This document shows, in pieces, positions 21,819 to 33,400 of a DNA stretch of 64,000 nucleotides (position 1 is its first letter; every line of letters starts with the position of its first letter). This DNA comes from Kryptolebias marmoratus (taxonomy: Eukaryota; Chordata; Actinopteri; Cyprinodontiformes; Rivulidae): positions 8,334,469 to 8,398,468 of the forward strand of contig NC_051435.1 of the NCBI RefSeq assembly GCF_001649575.2. Reading direction: 5' to 3'. Below the pieces are notes generated by a model. That model had not been told where the DNA came from and ran no database searches. It saw only the letters and a program-made list of their open reading frames with translations. Both the position numbers and the translations under genes were made by a program.

Positions 21819-23722
21819 TTCTTCAATGATTTAGACCCAGGTCAGTGTTTTCCGCCTCAGCAGAGAAAAGTGCATACATTCCTCCTCCTCTCAACTTTTC
21901 AGTTCTATTTACTGCTCCTTCTCATGAGGCTATTATTGTCCCAGCTTCAGGTTCAACCTGAGTGGGTTTTATATGGATGCTTCTAGGAAGTTAGTGAGCT
22001 ATAAAGATGAAAGTGAGGATTTGCGTTTGTTTTACTCGTCTTCTCCTGGAGTCTGACCACAAAGGAGTCTGACCAGACAAAGCTCACCTTCTTAAAATAG
22101 AGCAGAAATTGAAACGTGGTTAAAAATGGACATTTATTTGATCACAGGGACAAACACACACCTCTCTGGGATTTTATTCCTGTTAGTTACTGAGGTTAAT
22201 GCTTATCAGAAATGTAGCTATAGACGACAGTATTTAAAGATAAGATATGCATTTTTATTTGAATTTTCATTTGGAAGCACATATCCCTTCAGGATAAGAT
22301 AGAAAGTAAAAAAATATAAAAAATACAAATCTCCTGAGTATATCTCCTAATTGTGAAACAGTAATTAAAATGTATGACTTGTGGCCTTGTGTGATTCGAT
22401 GTGAGAGTGTTAATGCCATTCTTTGCACCAGCATCTGCATTAAGTTTTATTTTCCAATTCTGTTGTGTTCACCTGTGTGCTCATATTTCCTTTGTGTGAG
22501 TGTGTGGTGTATCACAACATTTGTTGATGCTGGAAATCTGCTCCACAAGTCACGCAGCCTCCCACCCTCAAGCTCCAGGATGCCACTTTAAGATAACAAC
22601 TTCAGGGCTTTACAGGGAGCACAGTTTATGCCTAAAACTGTGTGTGCGCACATTTGTGTGTTGGTGTGTGTGTGTGCTTTCAAGAGCCGCTGCCGCTTTT
22701 CCTCTTGAAGTTTCACGGGAAACAGGAAGTTAGGACCTCTTTTTCTCTTATTTTAAACCACCCTTCTCTGTTTTGAGCAGTTCTTTTCAAATCTTTTTCA
22801 ATCAGAAGAAAGCCATTTTCATAAGTCGGACTCCGTTTGTTTATCATAAATGAATGTCTTAATGTTCTCCAATCTATGTCTGACCTACAGAAAGAAAAAA
22901 AAAAGTCAGAATCATGGATGCAAAGCAAAACAGCAATAAGATTTACTCACAAAAAAATTAAAAGTTCCTTTTCTTTTCTTTTTTTTGAGCACTTTTTTCA
23001 TTTGAATGAAGAATGTGTTTTAATTTGAACCCATTCAAACCAGTGGACACAAACCTGTTTTGTAACAATGGTCTTGCATGATAAACACAGAAAAATGGCC
23101 TTTTCTGTGCTGTTATTATTCATGTCCTTGATACCAGCCACATATTTTCCCCTCAAATCACCTCATCAATGTTTAAAACAGTCTCCTTAGGGTTTTAACT
23201 ACCTGCGTTGCTATAGTAACCTGACATTACTCAGTTTTGCAGTTAAAAAAAGCTAAAAACAGACTAAATAAGATGTAGCTTACCTTATGTGACATGACCT
23301 ATTTAGTTAGTTTGATCTCGAGTAAAAATAAGACTTCAACATGTATGTTCCAGACCTGTTTGGGATATAAAAGCAGCTTTAAAGCTGTAAAAAATCTTCC
23401 AAAAAAGTTTCTCACTTTTCTACATACAAAGAATTCAATATGATAGCTAAAATAAACATAATATTGACTGGATTCCGTTTCACCAGGATGAGTGTGTAAA
23501 GCGCGCTGCTTTAGAGAGGAAACCTCAAACCTTCAAACTCTCAGTCCTCAGTTTGTTTTGTTGTGGCAGCTGCGCGTTAGTAAACGACAGAAATAAGAGA
23601 GGATGTGATGAAAGTGCTGCCTCAACAGAGGCTGAGAGGAAAAGTGGAGATGAGGAAAGAGATCTGTGCCTTTTCATCAGAACCACAGCGAAGGGGGTTC
23701 ACCCATACAAAGTTACAAACAA

Positions 23723-23749
23723 ACACACACACACACACACACACACACA
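23723..23749. repeat. (AC)n microsatellite
   Basis: Uninterrupted AC run of about 27 bases. A further AC run lies at 23901-23918. Confidence 0.95.
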
Positions 23750-24061
23750 AAGTGGCACACATCCGTCACGTCTCACAACTCAATAAAAGTGTCTCTAGCC
23801 TTTAAGCTGTATTTTGTCACCTCCAAACACTTCCATAATTCATGGGCTGGTGACAGCACTATTGAACCGAGGACAAAGATGTCTGCCCTGTAGGCTAAAG
23901 ACACACACACACACACACCTATACACACCTACACACACTCAAAGAGACAGAGAAACAATGTGGCCAAAGGTGTTCATGGGCTACAAACCCAGAAACAGAA
24001 TCTATGTTGGTGGAGACATTTGGAGAGGCATTGAAGCTCTGCTGTTTTTATCCATATTATG

Positions 24062-24225
24062 CTGATGTACACACCACCAGTCAGCCATAACATTATGACC
24101 TTTTGCTGCCAAAACAGACCCATCAAAGTAACTGCTGAAGGTATGTTTAAGGATTTGGCACTATGCTATCAGTAGCAGATCTTGTACGTAGAGGAACACA
24201 GTTTGAAACCTTTCAGTGGGTGGAC
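24062..24225 (-). mobile_element. Degraded Tc1/mariner-like element, terminal part
   Basis: Starts CACCAGTCAGCCATAACATT followed by ATGACC, a terminal inverted repeat I recognise from a widespread fish Tc1-like family. It continues with TTTTGCTGCCAAAACAGACC, the complement of the transposase 3' region, then AGGTATG and CTGGCACTATG-like phrases. The opposite terminus and most of the transposase are missing. Strand assigned from the remembered family, in which the transposase reads toward this end. Confidence 0.55.
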
Positions 24226-24706
24226 ACACATCAGCATGGACACAATTACAGGTCCCCACATGCAACAATCACCTGGGAAGAATATTAAGATATTGATGAC
24301 ATAAAATACTGATGAATGGTAATTAGTAACAAAACCTAAGTGTGAAACACAAACAGGAAGAGAAATTGCACCTAATAAAGAAGAATTTTATAATAAAGCA
24401 GTAACAAAATAAACATAAAAAGGGAGTTTTTACGGTAACAATATATGAGAAAATGCAACCTGAAGAACTTAAGAAAATAACAAAAAACTATATATATATA
24501 TGAAATCAAATAAACAAAACATAACTCATCATGTTTTTCATTTAGCTCTTCCATTTGTCTGCATTCTGGGTCTTCAAAAACCACCTTTTATGACACACGC
24601 ATCATGCTAGGATAAGGTAACAAACGAGGTCTGTCAAACAGCGGTAAAATACAAATGAGAAAAGGAAAAAGGTGGAATGTGAATTCTGAAGGACTGGACA
24701 CATGTA

Positions 24707-24717
24707 TACACACACAC

Positions 24718-24761
<44 letters not shown>

Positions 24762-24776
24762 GTGTGTGTGTGTGTA
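24707..24776. repeat. Compound microsatellite palindrome (AC)n(AT)n(GT)n
   Basis: The left arm TACACACACACATATACATA and right arm TATGTATATGTG followed by GT repeats are reverse complements, with one extra repeat unit on the right. The whole 70 bases can fold into one hairpin. Confidence 0.9.
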
Positions 24777-25446
24777 AGAGACACACCCCTCTCCACTTGA
24801 CAATGACTAATCCTTCCTTTTTGCCCTCCGTGCTCTCTGTCACTTACTGTTGCTTTTTTTTTTTTTTTTGCGTATTCCTGTCCTGCCCCTCAGCATGACT
24901 AAATACAATCTGTCTCACACATATGCACATACACGCACATGCACACATTCATCAGGATGCTGTGGCTGTGTCGTAGACATATTTCAGCCACAAGGTTGTC
25001 ACTTCTGCTCCTGGCAAGATGTCACCATCCCTCCACCCCTCCTACCCTCACAATAAAAAAAGGATTAGGACAGAGAGAATATATTCATGTCATGGTTTTG
25101 GCATCACTTGCTCCCCTCATCAGAGTACACAGAAAATAGTTGATTTTATTTAAAAACATGTCACTGCTGATGCTTAGCTTACCAGAGTGAATAATGACAA
25201 CGGAAGGCACAACAGATGGCAATACTGCATTTGTACTGATATGACAAAGTAGCATTTAAATGAGATAAAACAGACCCAAAACATGTGACAAAAAAATTTG
25301 CTGGATTACTAAAGAATTAAATAAATATCATCCCTTATTTGAGATCCAAAATCCAATGTAAAATTTTGAAAAGACCTTCAGAGAAGCTGAAAAAACATTG
25401 TTCACAGCCATTTTAAACGAATACAAGAGACTCAAGAGACTGGCAC

Positions 25447-25449
<3 letters not shown>

Positions 25450-25515
<66 letters not shown>
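25450..25515. repeat. (TA)33 microsatellite
   Basis: About 66 bases of uninterrupted TA. Confidence 0.97.
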
Positions 25516-25519
<4 letters not shown>

Positions 25520-26740
25520 AAAAAAACCCACAAAGTGTACAAGGAACGGGTCATTGTGCAGATGTATGTAAGAAAATGAGCAAGCTTTACCTGTTTTGTG
25601 TTTTTGTTCCTAAATATAAAATATAATTGACTCCATTCTGATTCACACAATTTTTCTAAACTGAGTTGAGCCATTATGGCTGCAGATGCGTGGGTGAAAC
25701 ACACAGCTGTAATGGCTACAGCTAAATGGTGTTCATTGCCAGAGGTGATTACTCACTTGAGCGTGTGGCCTTTTTAAAAGAGCACAGTTTGTTTCAGTTG
25801 ACCACAGCTGAGCAGATAAACATATTTCCTACGATTGTTTTCATTAGAGTGTAAATGCCAGGGTCACCCCAGTTTTTATCTCTCAGGAAATCAGAGCAGG
25901 TGAAGCTGTCTGCCTGACAGACACAAGAGAGGAAAGCAGCTAATTTTTATTCATAGAACAGTGAGCTAAACCTCAGATGCAAAAGGATGGGATACTCTTC
26001 TTCTTATCTCAGTACTGAATGTCAGTAATCTGTATCACACTGTCACGTTACATCCACAAGGGCAGATGACTCCGAGTCATTTAATTCCCAAGATTATCAG
26101 CCGTCTTCATTCCTGTTGATTTAGTGTGTCGGTTTGGGCAGCGGGAGAAGAGTTAAGGCTCAGCTGCAGCACTGTCTCACTTTATTTTCATCTAAGGCAA
26201 GAAAAAAAAAGTCAGCTTTTTCAAAAACCAACAGTGAGCCAGTTTAAGCTTGTTTTTTATTACCAAGCTTTTACAACGAATAAAAGGCAAGAAACAGAGT
26301 TTAGGTCAAAGACACAGCAGGAGAACTGACATTTTTGGCAAATCCACACACACTTTCGGTTTTCTTTTTGCCCTCTTTTTTGTTAAGCTTTGTGTGTGTG
26401 AGTGTTTGTAGCTCGCAGAGCAAACCAGACATCTTTGTCCTTGTTTCAATACTTCCTGTGCATGCAGTCCCACAAGTGCCTGTCAACCATACTGAAATAG
26501 AAATTCATTCATCGAGCTGACTGCGATGTGAGCTAAATGAAACACAGAATCCACCTTCCCTTAACAAGATGGTTGTGTTTTACATTTAGTCTGAGGGTAA
26601 AAATTTTCCATCAGCATCCTTGGGCATCCTGTTTTATTCATAACATTGGTCAGAATGATGAAAAAAAAATATGTCCTGACATATTGGTAAAAACAAAAAG
26701 TACAGCAGGTTTTATTTAGGCTGAGAATTTTCAGTCTGAT

Positions 26741-26833
26741 ATTTCAATTCAGACTGCTGGGGATAGGCACCAGCTCCCTGCGACCCGGAATGGAGAAGCG
26801 GGTAGAGAAAATGGATGGATGGATTTCAATTCA
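26741..26833 (+). mobile_element. 71-bp 5'-truncated L2-type LINE stub with 11-bp target duplication
   Basis: The insert is 26752-26822. It reads GGGGATAGGCACCAGCTCCC, CTGCGACCCGGAATGGAG, GAAGCGGGTAGAGAAAATGG and ends in GATG/ATGG repeats, the 3' end of Maui/L2-like teleost LINEs. It is flanked by exact ATTTCAATTCA at 26741-26751 and 26823-26833. Confidence 0.82.
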
Positions 26834-26921
26834 CAGTGTGGGCAGATTTTTGACTATTTCATCTCTAATTTCATATAAAATAAAAGCAAAAAAAAAAAGA
26901 TGCTTCCTATTTTAAAGTTGC

Positions 26922-27013
26922 ATTTCTCAATTCAATTCAATTCAATTCAAAAATACTTTATTAATCCCAAAGGGAAATTAAATAAATTTAAATAATTAAA
27001 TAAATTTCTCAAT
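26922..27013 (-). mobile_element. 72-bp LINE 3'-tail stub with 10-bp target duplication
   Basis: The insert is 26932-27003. On the - strand it reads TTTCCCTTTGGGATTAATAA, then AGTATTTTTGAATTGAATTG and further TTGAA repeats, a common teleost LINE tail. It is flanked by exact ATTTCTCAAT at 26922-26931 and 27004-27013. Confidence 0.75.
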
Positions 27014-27118
27014 ACTGTCACCAGGATTAAAATGTTCCAACAAGTCCAACTCCTAAATCCAATTCAGAACAGTAGATCTACATTCAGTAAATTACAAAAT
27101 GCCAACAGGTAAAAAATT

Positions 27119-27165
27119 TGACTATCTGAGGAAACCAGCAGATTGCTTCAAATCTTCACTTCCAC
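27119..27165 (-). repeat. Fragment of the same LINE-type repeat as 16.9 kb
   Basis: AGGAAACCAGCAGATTGC followed by TTCAAAT matches 16892-16909 nearly exactly. A short isolated fragment. Confidence 0.5.
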
Positions 27166-27344
27166 ACAATCTCCCACCCTGAGCAGCACAGCAGACATTC
27201 AGTTTGAAACCAAAGTACTTTGTTGGAAAATATGTAACTGTTAGGTCTTTAACCCTGAAAGAAACTTGATCATTAAACTGGATAAATATTAAAAACTCAC
27301 TAAAGGAAAGGATATCTCCCACCACTTAACAAGCCAACGTTTTT

Positions 27345-27560
27345 TTTAACAAAGATCTGTTAGTTTTCAGAGTATGGTTGATAACTCTCAGCTACTAACA
27401 CACAAAACTTTAGCCTAATCTCTGTCAAACTGGATGAATTATAGTCATTTCCTGTGTTTTCTTAAATCTGATTAGCTGTGGCAACCATCTTGAATCAAGT
27501 TATTTTCAACAGTTAATCCACTGCAGATGTACATCCAGCAGGCAATAATAAATTAACACA
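27345..27560 (-). repeat. Interspersed repeat family X, copy 3 (-)
   Basis: Contains the reverse-strand forms of the family phrases: ACTCTCAGCTACTAACACAC, GATTAGCTGTGGCAACCATC followed by TTGAATCAAG, and GATGTACATCCAGCAGGCAA. Confidence 0.7.
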
Positions 27561-29505
27561 AAAAAATGCATATAAAAAAGACAAAGAAATAAAAGAAGGT
27601 TTACTTTAATTATGTTGATCACAGCAGTGGATTATTTTTTAAAATAAGAAGAAAATACACACTCATGCTCTTCTAAACTTTAATAGAGTTGTATCCTGTG
27701 TCCTCTGCAGTGGGGGTGAAATGTATCTACTGATTTTGTCCTGAATGGTGCTTTTGCCTAAGTAATGTGACAAAACATTATAGTTTGCTTGTACTAGTGA
27801 ATCTGACAAGGACATTACTTTGTTACCACTGGCCAGTCAGGCATGTCAGCACCATTTATATTTGCCGCAGAGACAATAAATCAGACAAAAACAAAAAGTA
27901 ATCCATTTCTTATGCTTGTCTGCAGCATGGGAAAACTGCAAAGCTGTGCTCTCTCTTTGAAGAAAGGTTTAACGCACTGAAGTAACGCAGAAAAATGATG
28001 GCACTGTAATTTAAATCAACAGGATTCAAAGGTGAGCCAATCAAGATGAACCTCTGCTGAAATTAGGGGTAGTTTAAGGCACCAATTTGCACTTTTGTAT
28101 GTAAAGACACATCCATCCATCTGTTTGGATCCTGCAGCAGTTGCTTATAGCATCATCAACCCTCCCCTTATAGTCTCTAACACTAAAATGACCTTCACTG
28201 GCTCAACATGCTGAAACAAGAGAAAGACAGAGGCAGAGTGGAACAGACAGAGATGAAGGAGGGATGGAGATGTGGTAAATGAACAAAGGGATAAGTGTTG
28301 AGAGAGATGGAATAGACAGCATGTCGAGAAAAATAAATTAAATGGGAATAGAGGACACAAATGAAGAAACAGAAGCTGAGTGGAATTAGGAGTGGAGAGA
28401 AAAAGATGAGTGCAACAACATGCTCAGAATAAATCTTCGCTTTGCACATGCACTGATGGGCTCAATAGGCCTGTTGATCTTTTATGAGTCAAATACATTT
28501 ACTCCGAATTTACTCACGTAGCAGCAGACACCAACAGAGATGCTTAGATGTATTCCGCAAACAAAGGAAAGTGTCTCCTGGAGGATCAACATCTTATGCA
28601 GCCTGGAATGACAAAAATTAGATTAAAGGCATCCATGTGCATTTGACCTTCTCCTTAACCTGGTTTAGCCTGATTCACTGCACAGGAGATGAACAAATAC
28701 ACATTGAGGAGAGGGAGAAAGACTGAAAAAAGTAAGGCGAGTGCTCACGCAGTGCTGCAGGCTCTGCTGCCTAAATACTCTTTCCTGCTCTGACTCATCG
28801 CAGAGTCATGAAACACTAAAGCCGGTAAAAGGAGATTAATTAAAACCTATCCAATACATTGAGCGGAAATTCACAACTGCGAACCCCAGCAAAACACCCA
28901 GCAAGATATGGAAAATCTCTCCCTCTGTCTTACAGTTTCTATCTCGCTCTTTTATTCTCTATCTTAGTCTTGCACTCTGTATAATCTTCACCTCATTAGC
29001 ATTTCAAAAATCGTATCCTTATGAGTCATGCATTGCAGGCGCTCTGGTGAGTTTGTCATTAGTTGGTTATGAAACCGAGGCAACTCAGCCTCCCAATGCG
29101 AGTTCAGGGTTGTTGGAAGACGCATTGCATGCCACAAAATCACAAAACACACTGACAAAGACGTGCAAGGGATTGAGCATAGCAGGAAGTCGGGCAATAA
29201 GTGATTCAAGGAAAATGTACCATTCTTCAGGGAGAAACTGGGTCATTGCAGCAGGATTTAGCAAGTTAAAAGGAGATAAAAATAAGACAGAAGTGTCAAA
29301 ACGTCATGAAGTTTTAACCATAATAAAACATTTGGCTAGGCAAAGTGATGGGAACAAAGTTAAAGACAAACAGAGTTGAAATGCTGGTTTATTTGGTTTA
29401 GTTTTGACTTTCAAAATTACAACAAAAAGAAATCTAAATTTGTCACATAGCGAGACTGCTTCAAGACACATCTGAAAATTCAAATAAACTCCAAGGCAAC
29501 TCCAA

Positions 29506-29509
<4 letters not shown>
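27561..29509. other. Intergenic, nothing recognised
   Basis: Purine-rich stretch at 28200-28410 (GA-biased) and otherwise AT-rich sequence. The longest frame, 29047-29379 (110 codons), shows no recognisable domain. Confidence 0.5.

Positions 29510-29560
<51 letters not shown>
29510..29560. repeat. (TA)25 microsatellite at a Tc1 insertion site
   Basis: About 51 bases of TA that end exactly where the transposon terminus CAGGTGCTGG starts. Confidence 0.95.
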
Positions 29561-29563
<3 letters not shown>

Positions 29564-29590
29564 GTGCTGGTCATAAAATTAGAATATCAT

Positions 29591-30348
29591 NNNNNNNNNN
29601 NNNNNNNNNNNNNNNNNNNNNNNNNNNNNNNNNNNNNNNNNNNNNNNNNNNNNNNNNNNNNNNNNNNNNNNNNNNNNNNNNNNNNNNNNNNNNNNNNNNN
29701 NNNNNNNNNNNNNNNNNNNNNNNNNNNNNNNNNNNNNNNNNNNNNNNNNNNNNNNNNNNNNNNNNNNNNNNNNNNNNNNNNNNNNNNNNNNNNNNNNNNN
29801 NNNNNNNNNNNNNNNNNNNNNNNNNNNNNNNNNNNNNNNNNNNNNNNNNNNNNNNNNNNNNNNNNNNNNNNNNNNNNNNNNNNNNNNNNNNNNNNNNNNN
29901 NNNNNNNNNNNNNNNNNNNNNNNNNNNNNNNNNNNNNNNNNNNNNNNNNNNNNNNNNNNNNNNNNNNNNNNNNNNNNNNNNNNNNNNNNNNNNNNNNNNN
30001 NNNNNNNNNNNNNNNNNNNNNNNNNNNNNNNNNNNNNNNNNNNNNNNNNNNNNNNNNNNNNNNNNNNNNNNNNNNNNNNNNNNNNNNNNNNNNNNNNNNN
30101 NNNNNNNNNNNNNNNNNNNNNNNNNNNNNNNNNNNNNNNNNNNNNNNNNNNNNNNNNNNNNNNNNNNNNNNNNNNNNNNNNNNNNNNNNNNNNNNNNNNN
30201 NNNNNNNNNNNNNNNNNNNNNNNNNNNNNNNNNNNNNNNNNNNNNNNNNNNNNNNNNNNNNNNNNNNNNNNNNNNNNNNNNNNNNNNNNNNNNNNNNNNN
30301 NNNNNNNNNNNNNNNNNNNNNNNNNNNNNNNNNNNNNNNNNNNNNNNN
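29591..30348. other. Assembly gap (758 N)
   Basis: Unbroken run of N. Open frames across it are meaningless. It most likely hides the 5' part of the Tc1-like transposase. Confidence 1.
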
Positions 30349-30457
30349 ACGTTGCTTGAAGTCCAGTGTAAAGTTTCCACAGTCAGTGATGGTTTGGGGT
30401 GCCATGTCATCTGCTGGTGTTGGTCCATTGTGTTTTCTGAGGTCCAGGGTCAACGCA
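30349..30457 (+). pseudogene. Tc1-like transposase fragment
   Basis: 36 codons in one frame (from 30350) match the middle of a Tc1-family DDE transposase, including SVMVWGAMSSAGVGPL. It is truncated on both sides: by the gap on the left, and by loss of homology on the right before the catalytic-Asp region is completed. It cannot make a working enzyme as seen. Confidence 0.78.
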
Positions 30458-33400
30458 TTATCCCTGTCAAAGGTGGCTATAATTATTGCAAAATTGTTGT
30501 ATTTTGTAATTCTGTTATTTACAGTGGACTGTAAAGCTTTAAAAAAAGGGGAAATGTTGTTCACTGCCCTCCTTTCTGCGTAGGTTTTCTCCAGGTGGTG
30601 CTCCCCACACTTCACTGACATGCATGTTGATCTATGGGTGTAGCCAACATGGTTCTTGCAGTGATGGGCTGGCAACTTGTCCACAGCGCTCCCCTGGACT
30701 TCACCCAGTCTCTAATGGGTTTCAGCCTCCCACAACACAGAACAGGTGAAAGCCAGTATGAAAACATGGATATTTGTCAATTTATGACTCACCAGCAGCC
30801 TCTTTGTATTTTGCACCTGATGGTTTGCAGATTGAGCACTGAGTAAATATATGAAGGGCAAAACAGAAGCAGGGGTTGATTTCTGAAAAACGCAAAAACA
30901 ATAAATAAATGATATATATTTCAGAGATTACAACCAGATCATGTCTTTAAAATGGAAGGAAACTTCCTTTAGTTTTCACTGTGATGTTTGAGAGAAAGGC
31001 CAGCCAGCTGTGCTAACATTGCACTAAAATGTGTCTTTGAACTAAAAGACCAGGAGATGTTTACATTTCGTAATTGTAAAGATTAGAAAGAGAAAAACAA
31101 AAGTTGGTCAAAGTAGGTTGTTGCAGTGATGGACTTTTTCATTTCCGACATTTATTTTGTTCTTGTTGGTGCATTAAAATGTTTGTGTGGTGATAAAAAC
31201 ATCCACATTAAACAGACAAATTATGAAAAAAATATCTGATTCATTTGTGATTCAAATCAACAGTGTGTCAGGGGGAAAATGTAATTACATTCCCAGTGGA
31301 TTATGTACCGTGTTAACACAAAAACAGTTTAACTCTAACATAAACATGGTCTCAAACAGATAAAATCAGCACTGCTGACGGCATTTTAGATGGACATATG
31401 GACAGCGCCAGAATTTGCTGAAAAATACTGAACACAAGAGAATATGAAAAGTTTATTTTCCGTCTGTATTTAGCATTTTCTACTTTCTTCGACAAAGAAT
31501 CTTTCATAAAGCAAGATTAAGACCATTTTTAGACTGTTGTTAACTGTATGAGACAGAAAAACAGAACAAATGAGACAGTTTTCACACTCTGCAGAAATAA
31601 TGTCTGGCCTAATTATTTATTTTTTATTATTTCTTCATGTATTTCGGCTACGTGCTTAGGAGTAAAGATTTTATTATGATGACTTTTGTGAGACACTTTG
31701 AGTCCTTGTCAGGTTTATCAAGACTTTGTTGTGTCTTTGTAATATTATTGAATAAGGTTAAAAATGCAGCCTTTTGGCATGTGAGGTTTGTTGTTAGGTT
31801 TCTTCCTTTGTGTCATTTTTTAAAATGATAAAGTAAATTATTAGTAACATAAGGAGGTACAGAGGTGAGTATATGTATGCCTTTTTTGAAGAGAGCAAAA
31901 TAATGGAGAACAGTTTTAAAAAAAGATAGTGTTGCTAAAAAATACTAAAAAACTCAGTGGGACAAGGACTTAATCCACTTGTCACAAACAACAACTTTAT
32001 GTTTCTGCTGTATTATTACTCCTGTAGCTGATCTCGTAGTTTTTGACCATAAGGTACCTATCTGCTCAGTGTATCCGCACATCACTTTAATGATGTTTCC
32101 CTGAACAAAATCAAAAAGTAAAGTAATGAAGCGGCAAATTGCTCACTTATAGCTGCAATCAGCACATTTCCCTTGAGGTATTTTTTCACAGATAATAAAG
32201 AAAGAAGGAACTAGCTTTGAACTCACATTGTAAACCTGAGAAATCACGCACTGATGGCGCAAAATGACTAAAAAAAAAATGTGTCCACAGATAATGTCTC
32301 TTTAGTCATGTTCCCTATCATTTACCATGGCATCTTTTTGATGTCAGGGACCCCCAAGATTCCCATTACATCAAAAATGAAAGGGATGCTTAATGAATTT
32401 ATAATGAGTATTTTGAGGGATTTGTTGCTTCAACAGGCGACCTTAAGCACAATGTTTGTAGTTTCCTGAACTCCCAGAGAGGAAAATGTGAGCTGACTTC
32501 TTTCTACTGTAATAAGTGTCATTTGGAGTCCAGGGTATTCTTCTACCTGCAGGGTTTCTGTGAATTTTAAAGACATGCATATTGTGGGTTTAAGGTCAAA
32601 CAGAAGAAATGTTTAAACATTTGGTAAGGGTCCTAAAAATGTCATCAGTTTTATTGATAAGCCACATCTCTGATTTTATGCTTGTATCATCACAATCACA
32701 AAAACTGAGATGAAATGTTCATTTTGACATGACAATTTGTAAAAAAAAAGTAATTAGGATCTCCTCTTTTGTCTGAAGACTTAGGGTTTTTACTGCTTAA
32801 CAAGAATACGAACTGTAGAAAGTAAATAACATGTCCTGGAATGCACATTCAAGGACATCATCATCTTCCAGGAAACAAAGAAGTTCTAACAGTTTCCGAG
32901 CAGACCCTTCAAATATACTTTTTCAAACCTATGTTAACCTCTAAAATCAATGAAAACATAGTCTTGTGGGTATTTTATGACATTTAACTGAATATAAAAA
33001 CAATTCTGAAACATAAAAGATAAGTTTCACTTAAATAAGAGATCAAGCATCAAACTAGCTGCTAAAAACAGAGAGCAGAATATTACAGATGAGTGCAGCA
33101 ATCATTGAAATATTTCTCTAAATGTTCCTCAAAGAAGCACCGGAGTTCATCCTGCAGCGTCTGATTTAAGAGCTGCTCCTCTCGAGCTGCATTCACACCA
33201 TGACTATTATATCAGTGATCATATTAAGAGAATCCTGCTGCTCAATGACTTTATTCTGCAGCGGAGCTCAGAAAGTTACTGCAAATATGTTCAAGATGAG
33301 AACTGACAACAGCATAAAGTTTGTCACTATTAATGAACATTGTGATAGATGTAAATGTACAAAAAAATGCTGCTTTTCAATCGCGTCAAACTTGAGAATG

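Larger units (their letters stand above)
29561..30457 (+). mobile_element. Tc1-like transposon remnant interrupted by the assembly gap
   Basis: 29561-29590 (CAGGTGCTGGTCATAAAATT followed by AGAATATCAT) is the terminal inverted repeat of a common fish Tc1-like family; it abuts a TA repeat, and TA is the Tc1 target. After the gap, 30350-30457 encodes transposase residues CLKSSVKFPQSVMVWGAM then SSAGVGPLCFLRSRVNA, the VWGAMSSAGVGPL stretch of the DDE domain. The homology stops at 30457, and no right-hand terminal repeat is seen, so the 3' end is lost. Confidence 0.82.

Noticed and set aside
29047..29379. 110-codon + frame
   Set aside because: No recognisable domain, no promoter or splice signals, and AT-rich codon use like the surrounding intergenic DNA.
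29564..30684. Long frames of 285-365 codons
   Set aside because: They run through 758 N bases; only the short Tc1 transposase piece after the gap is real.
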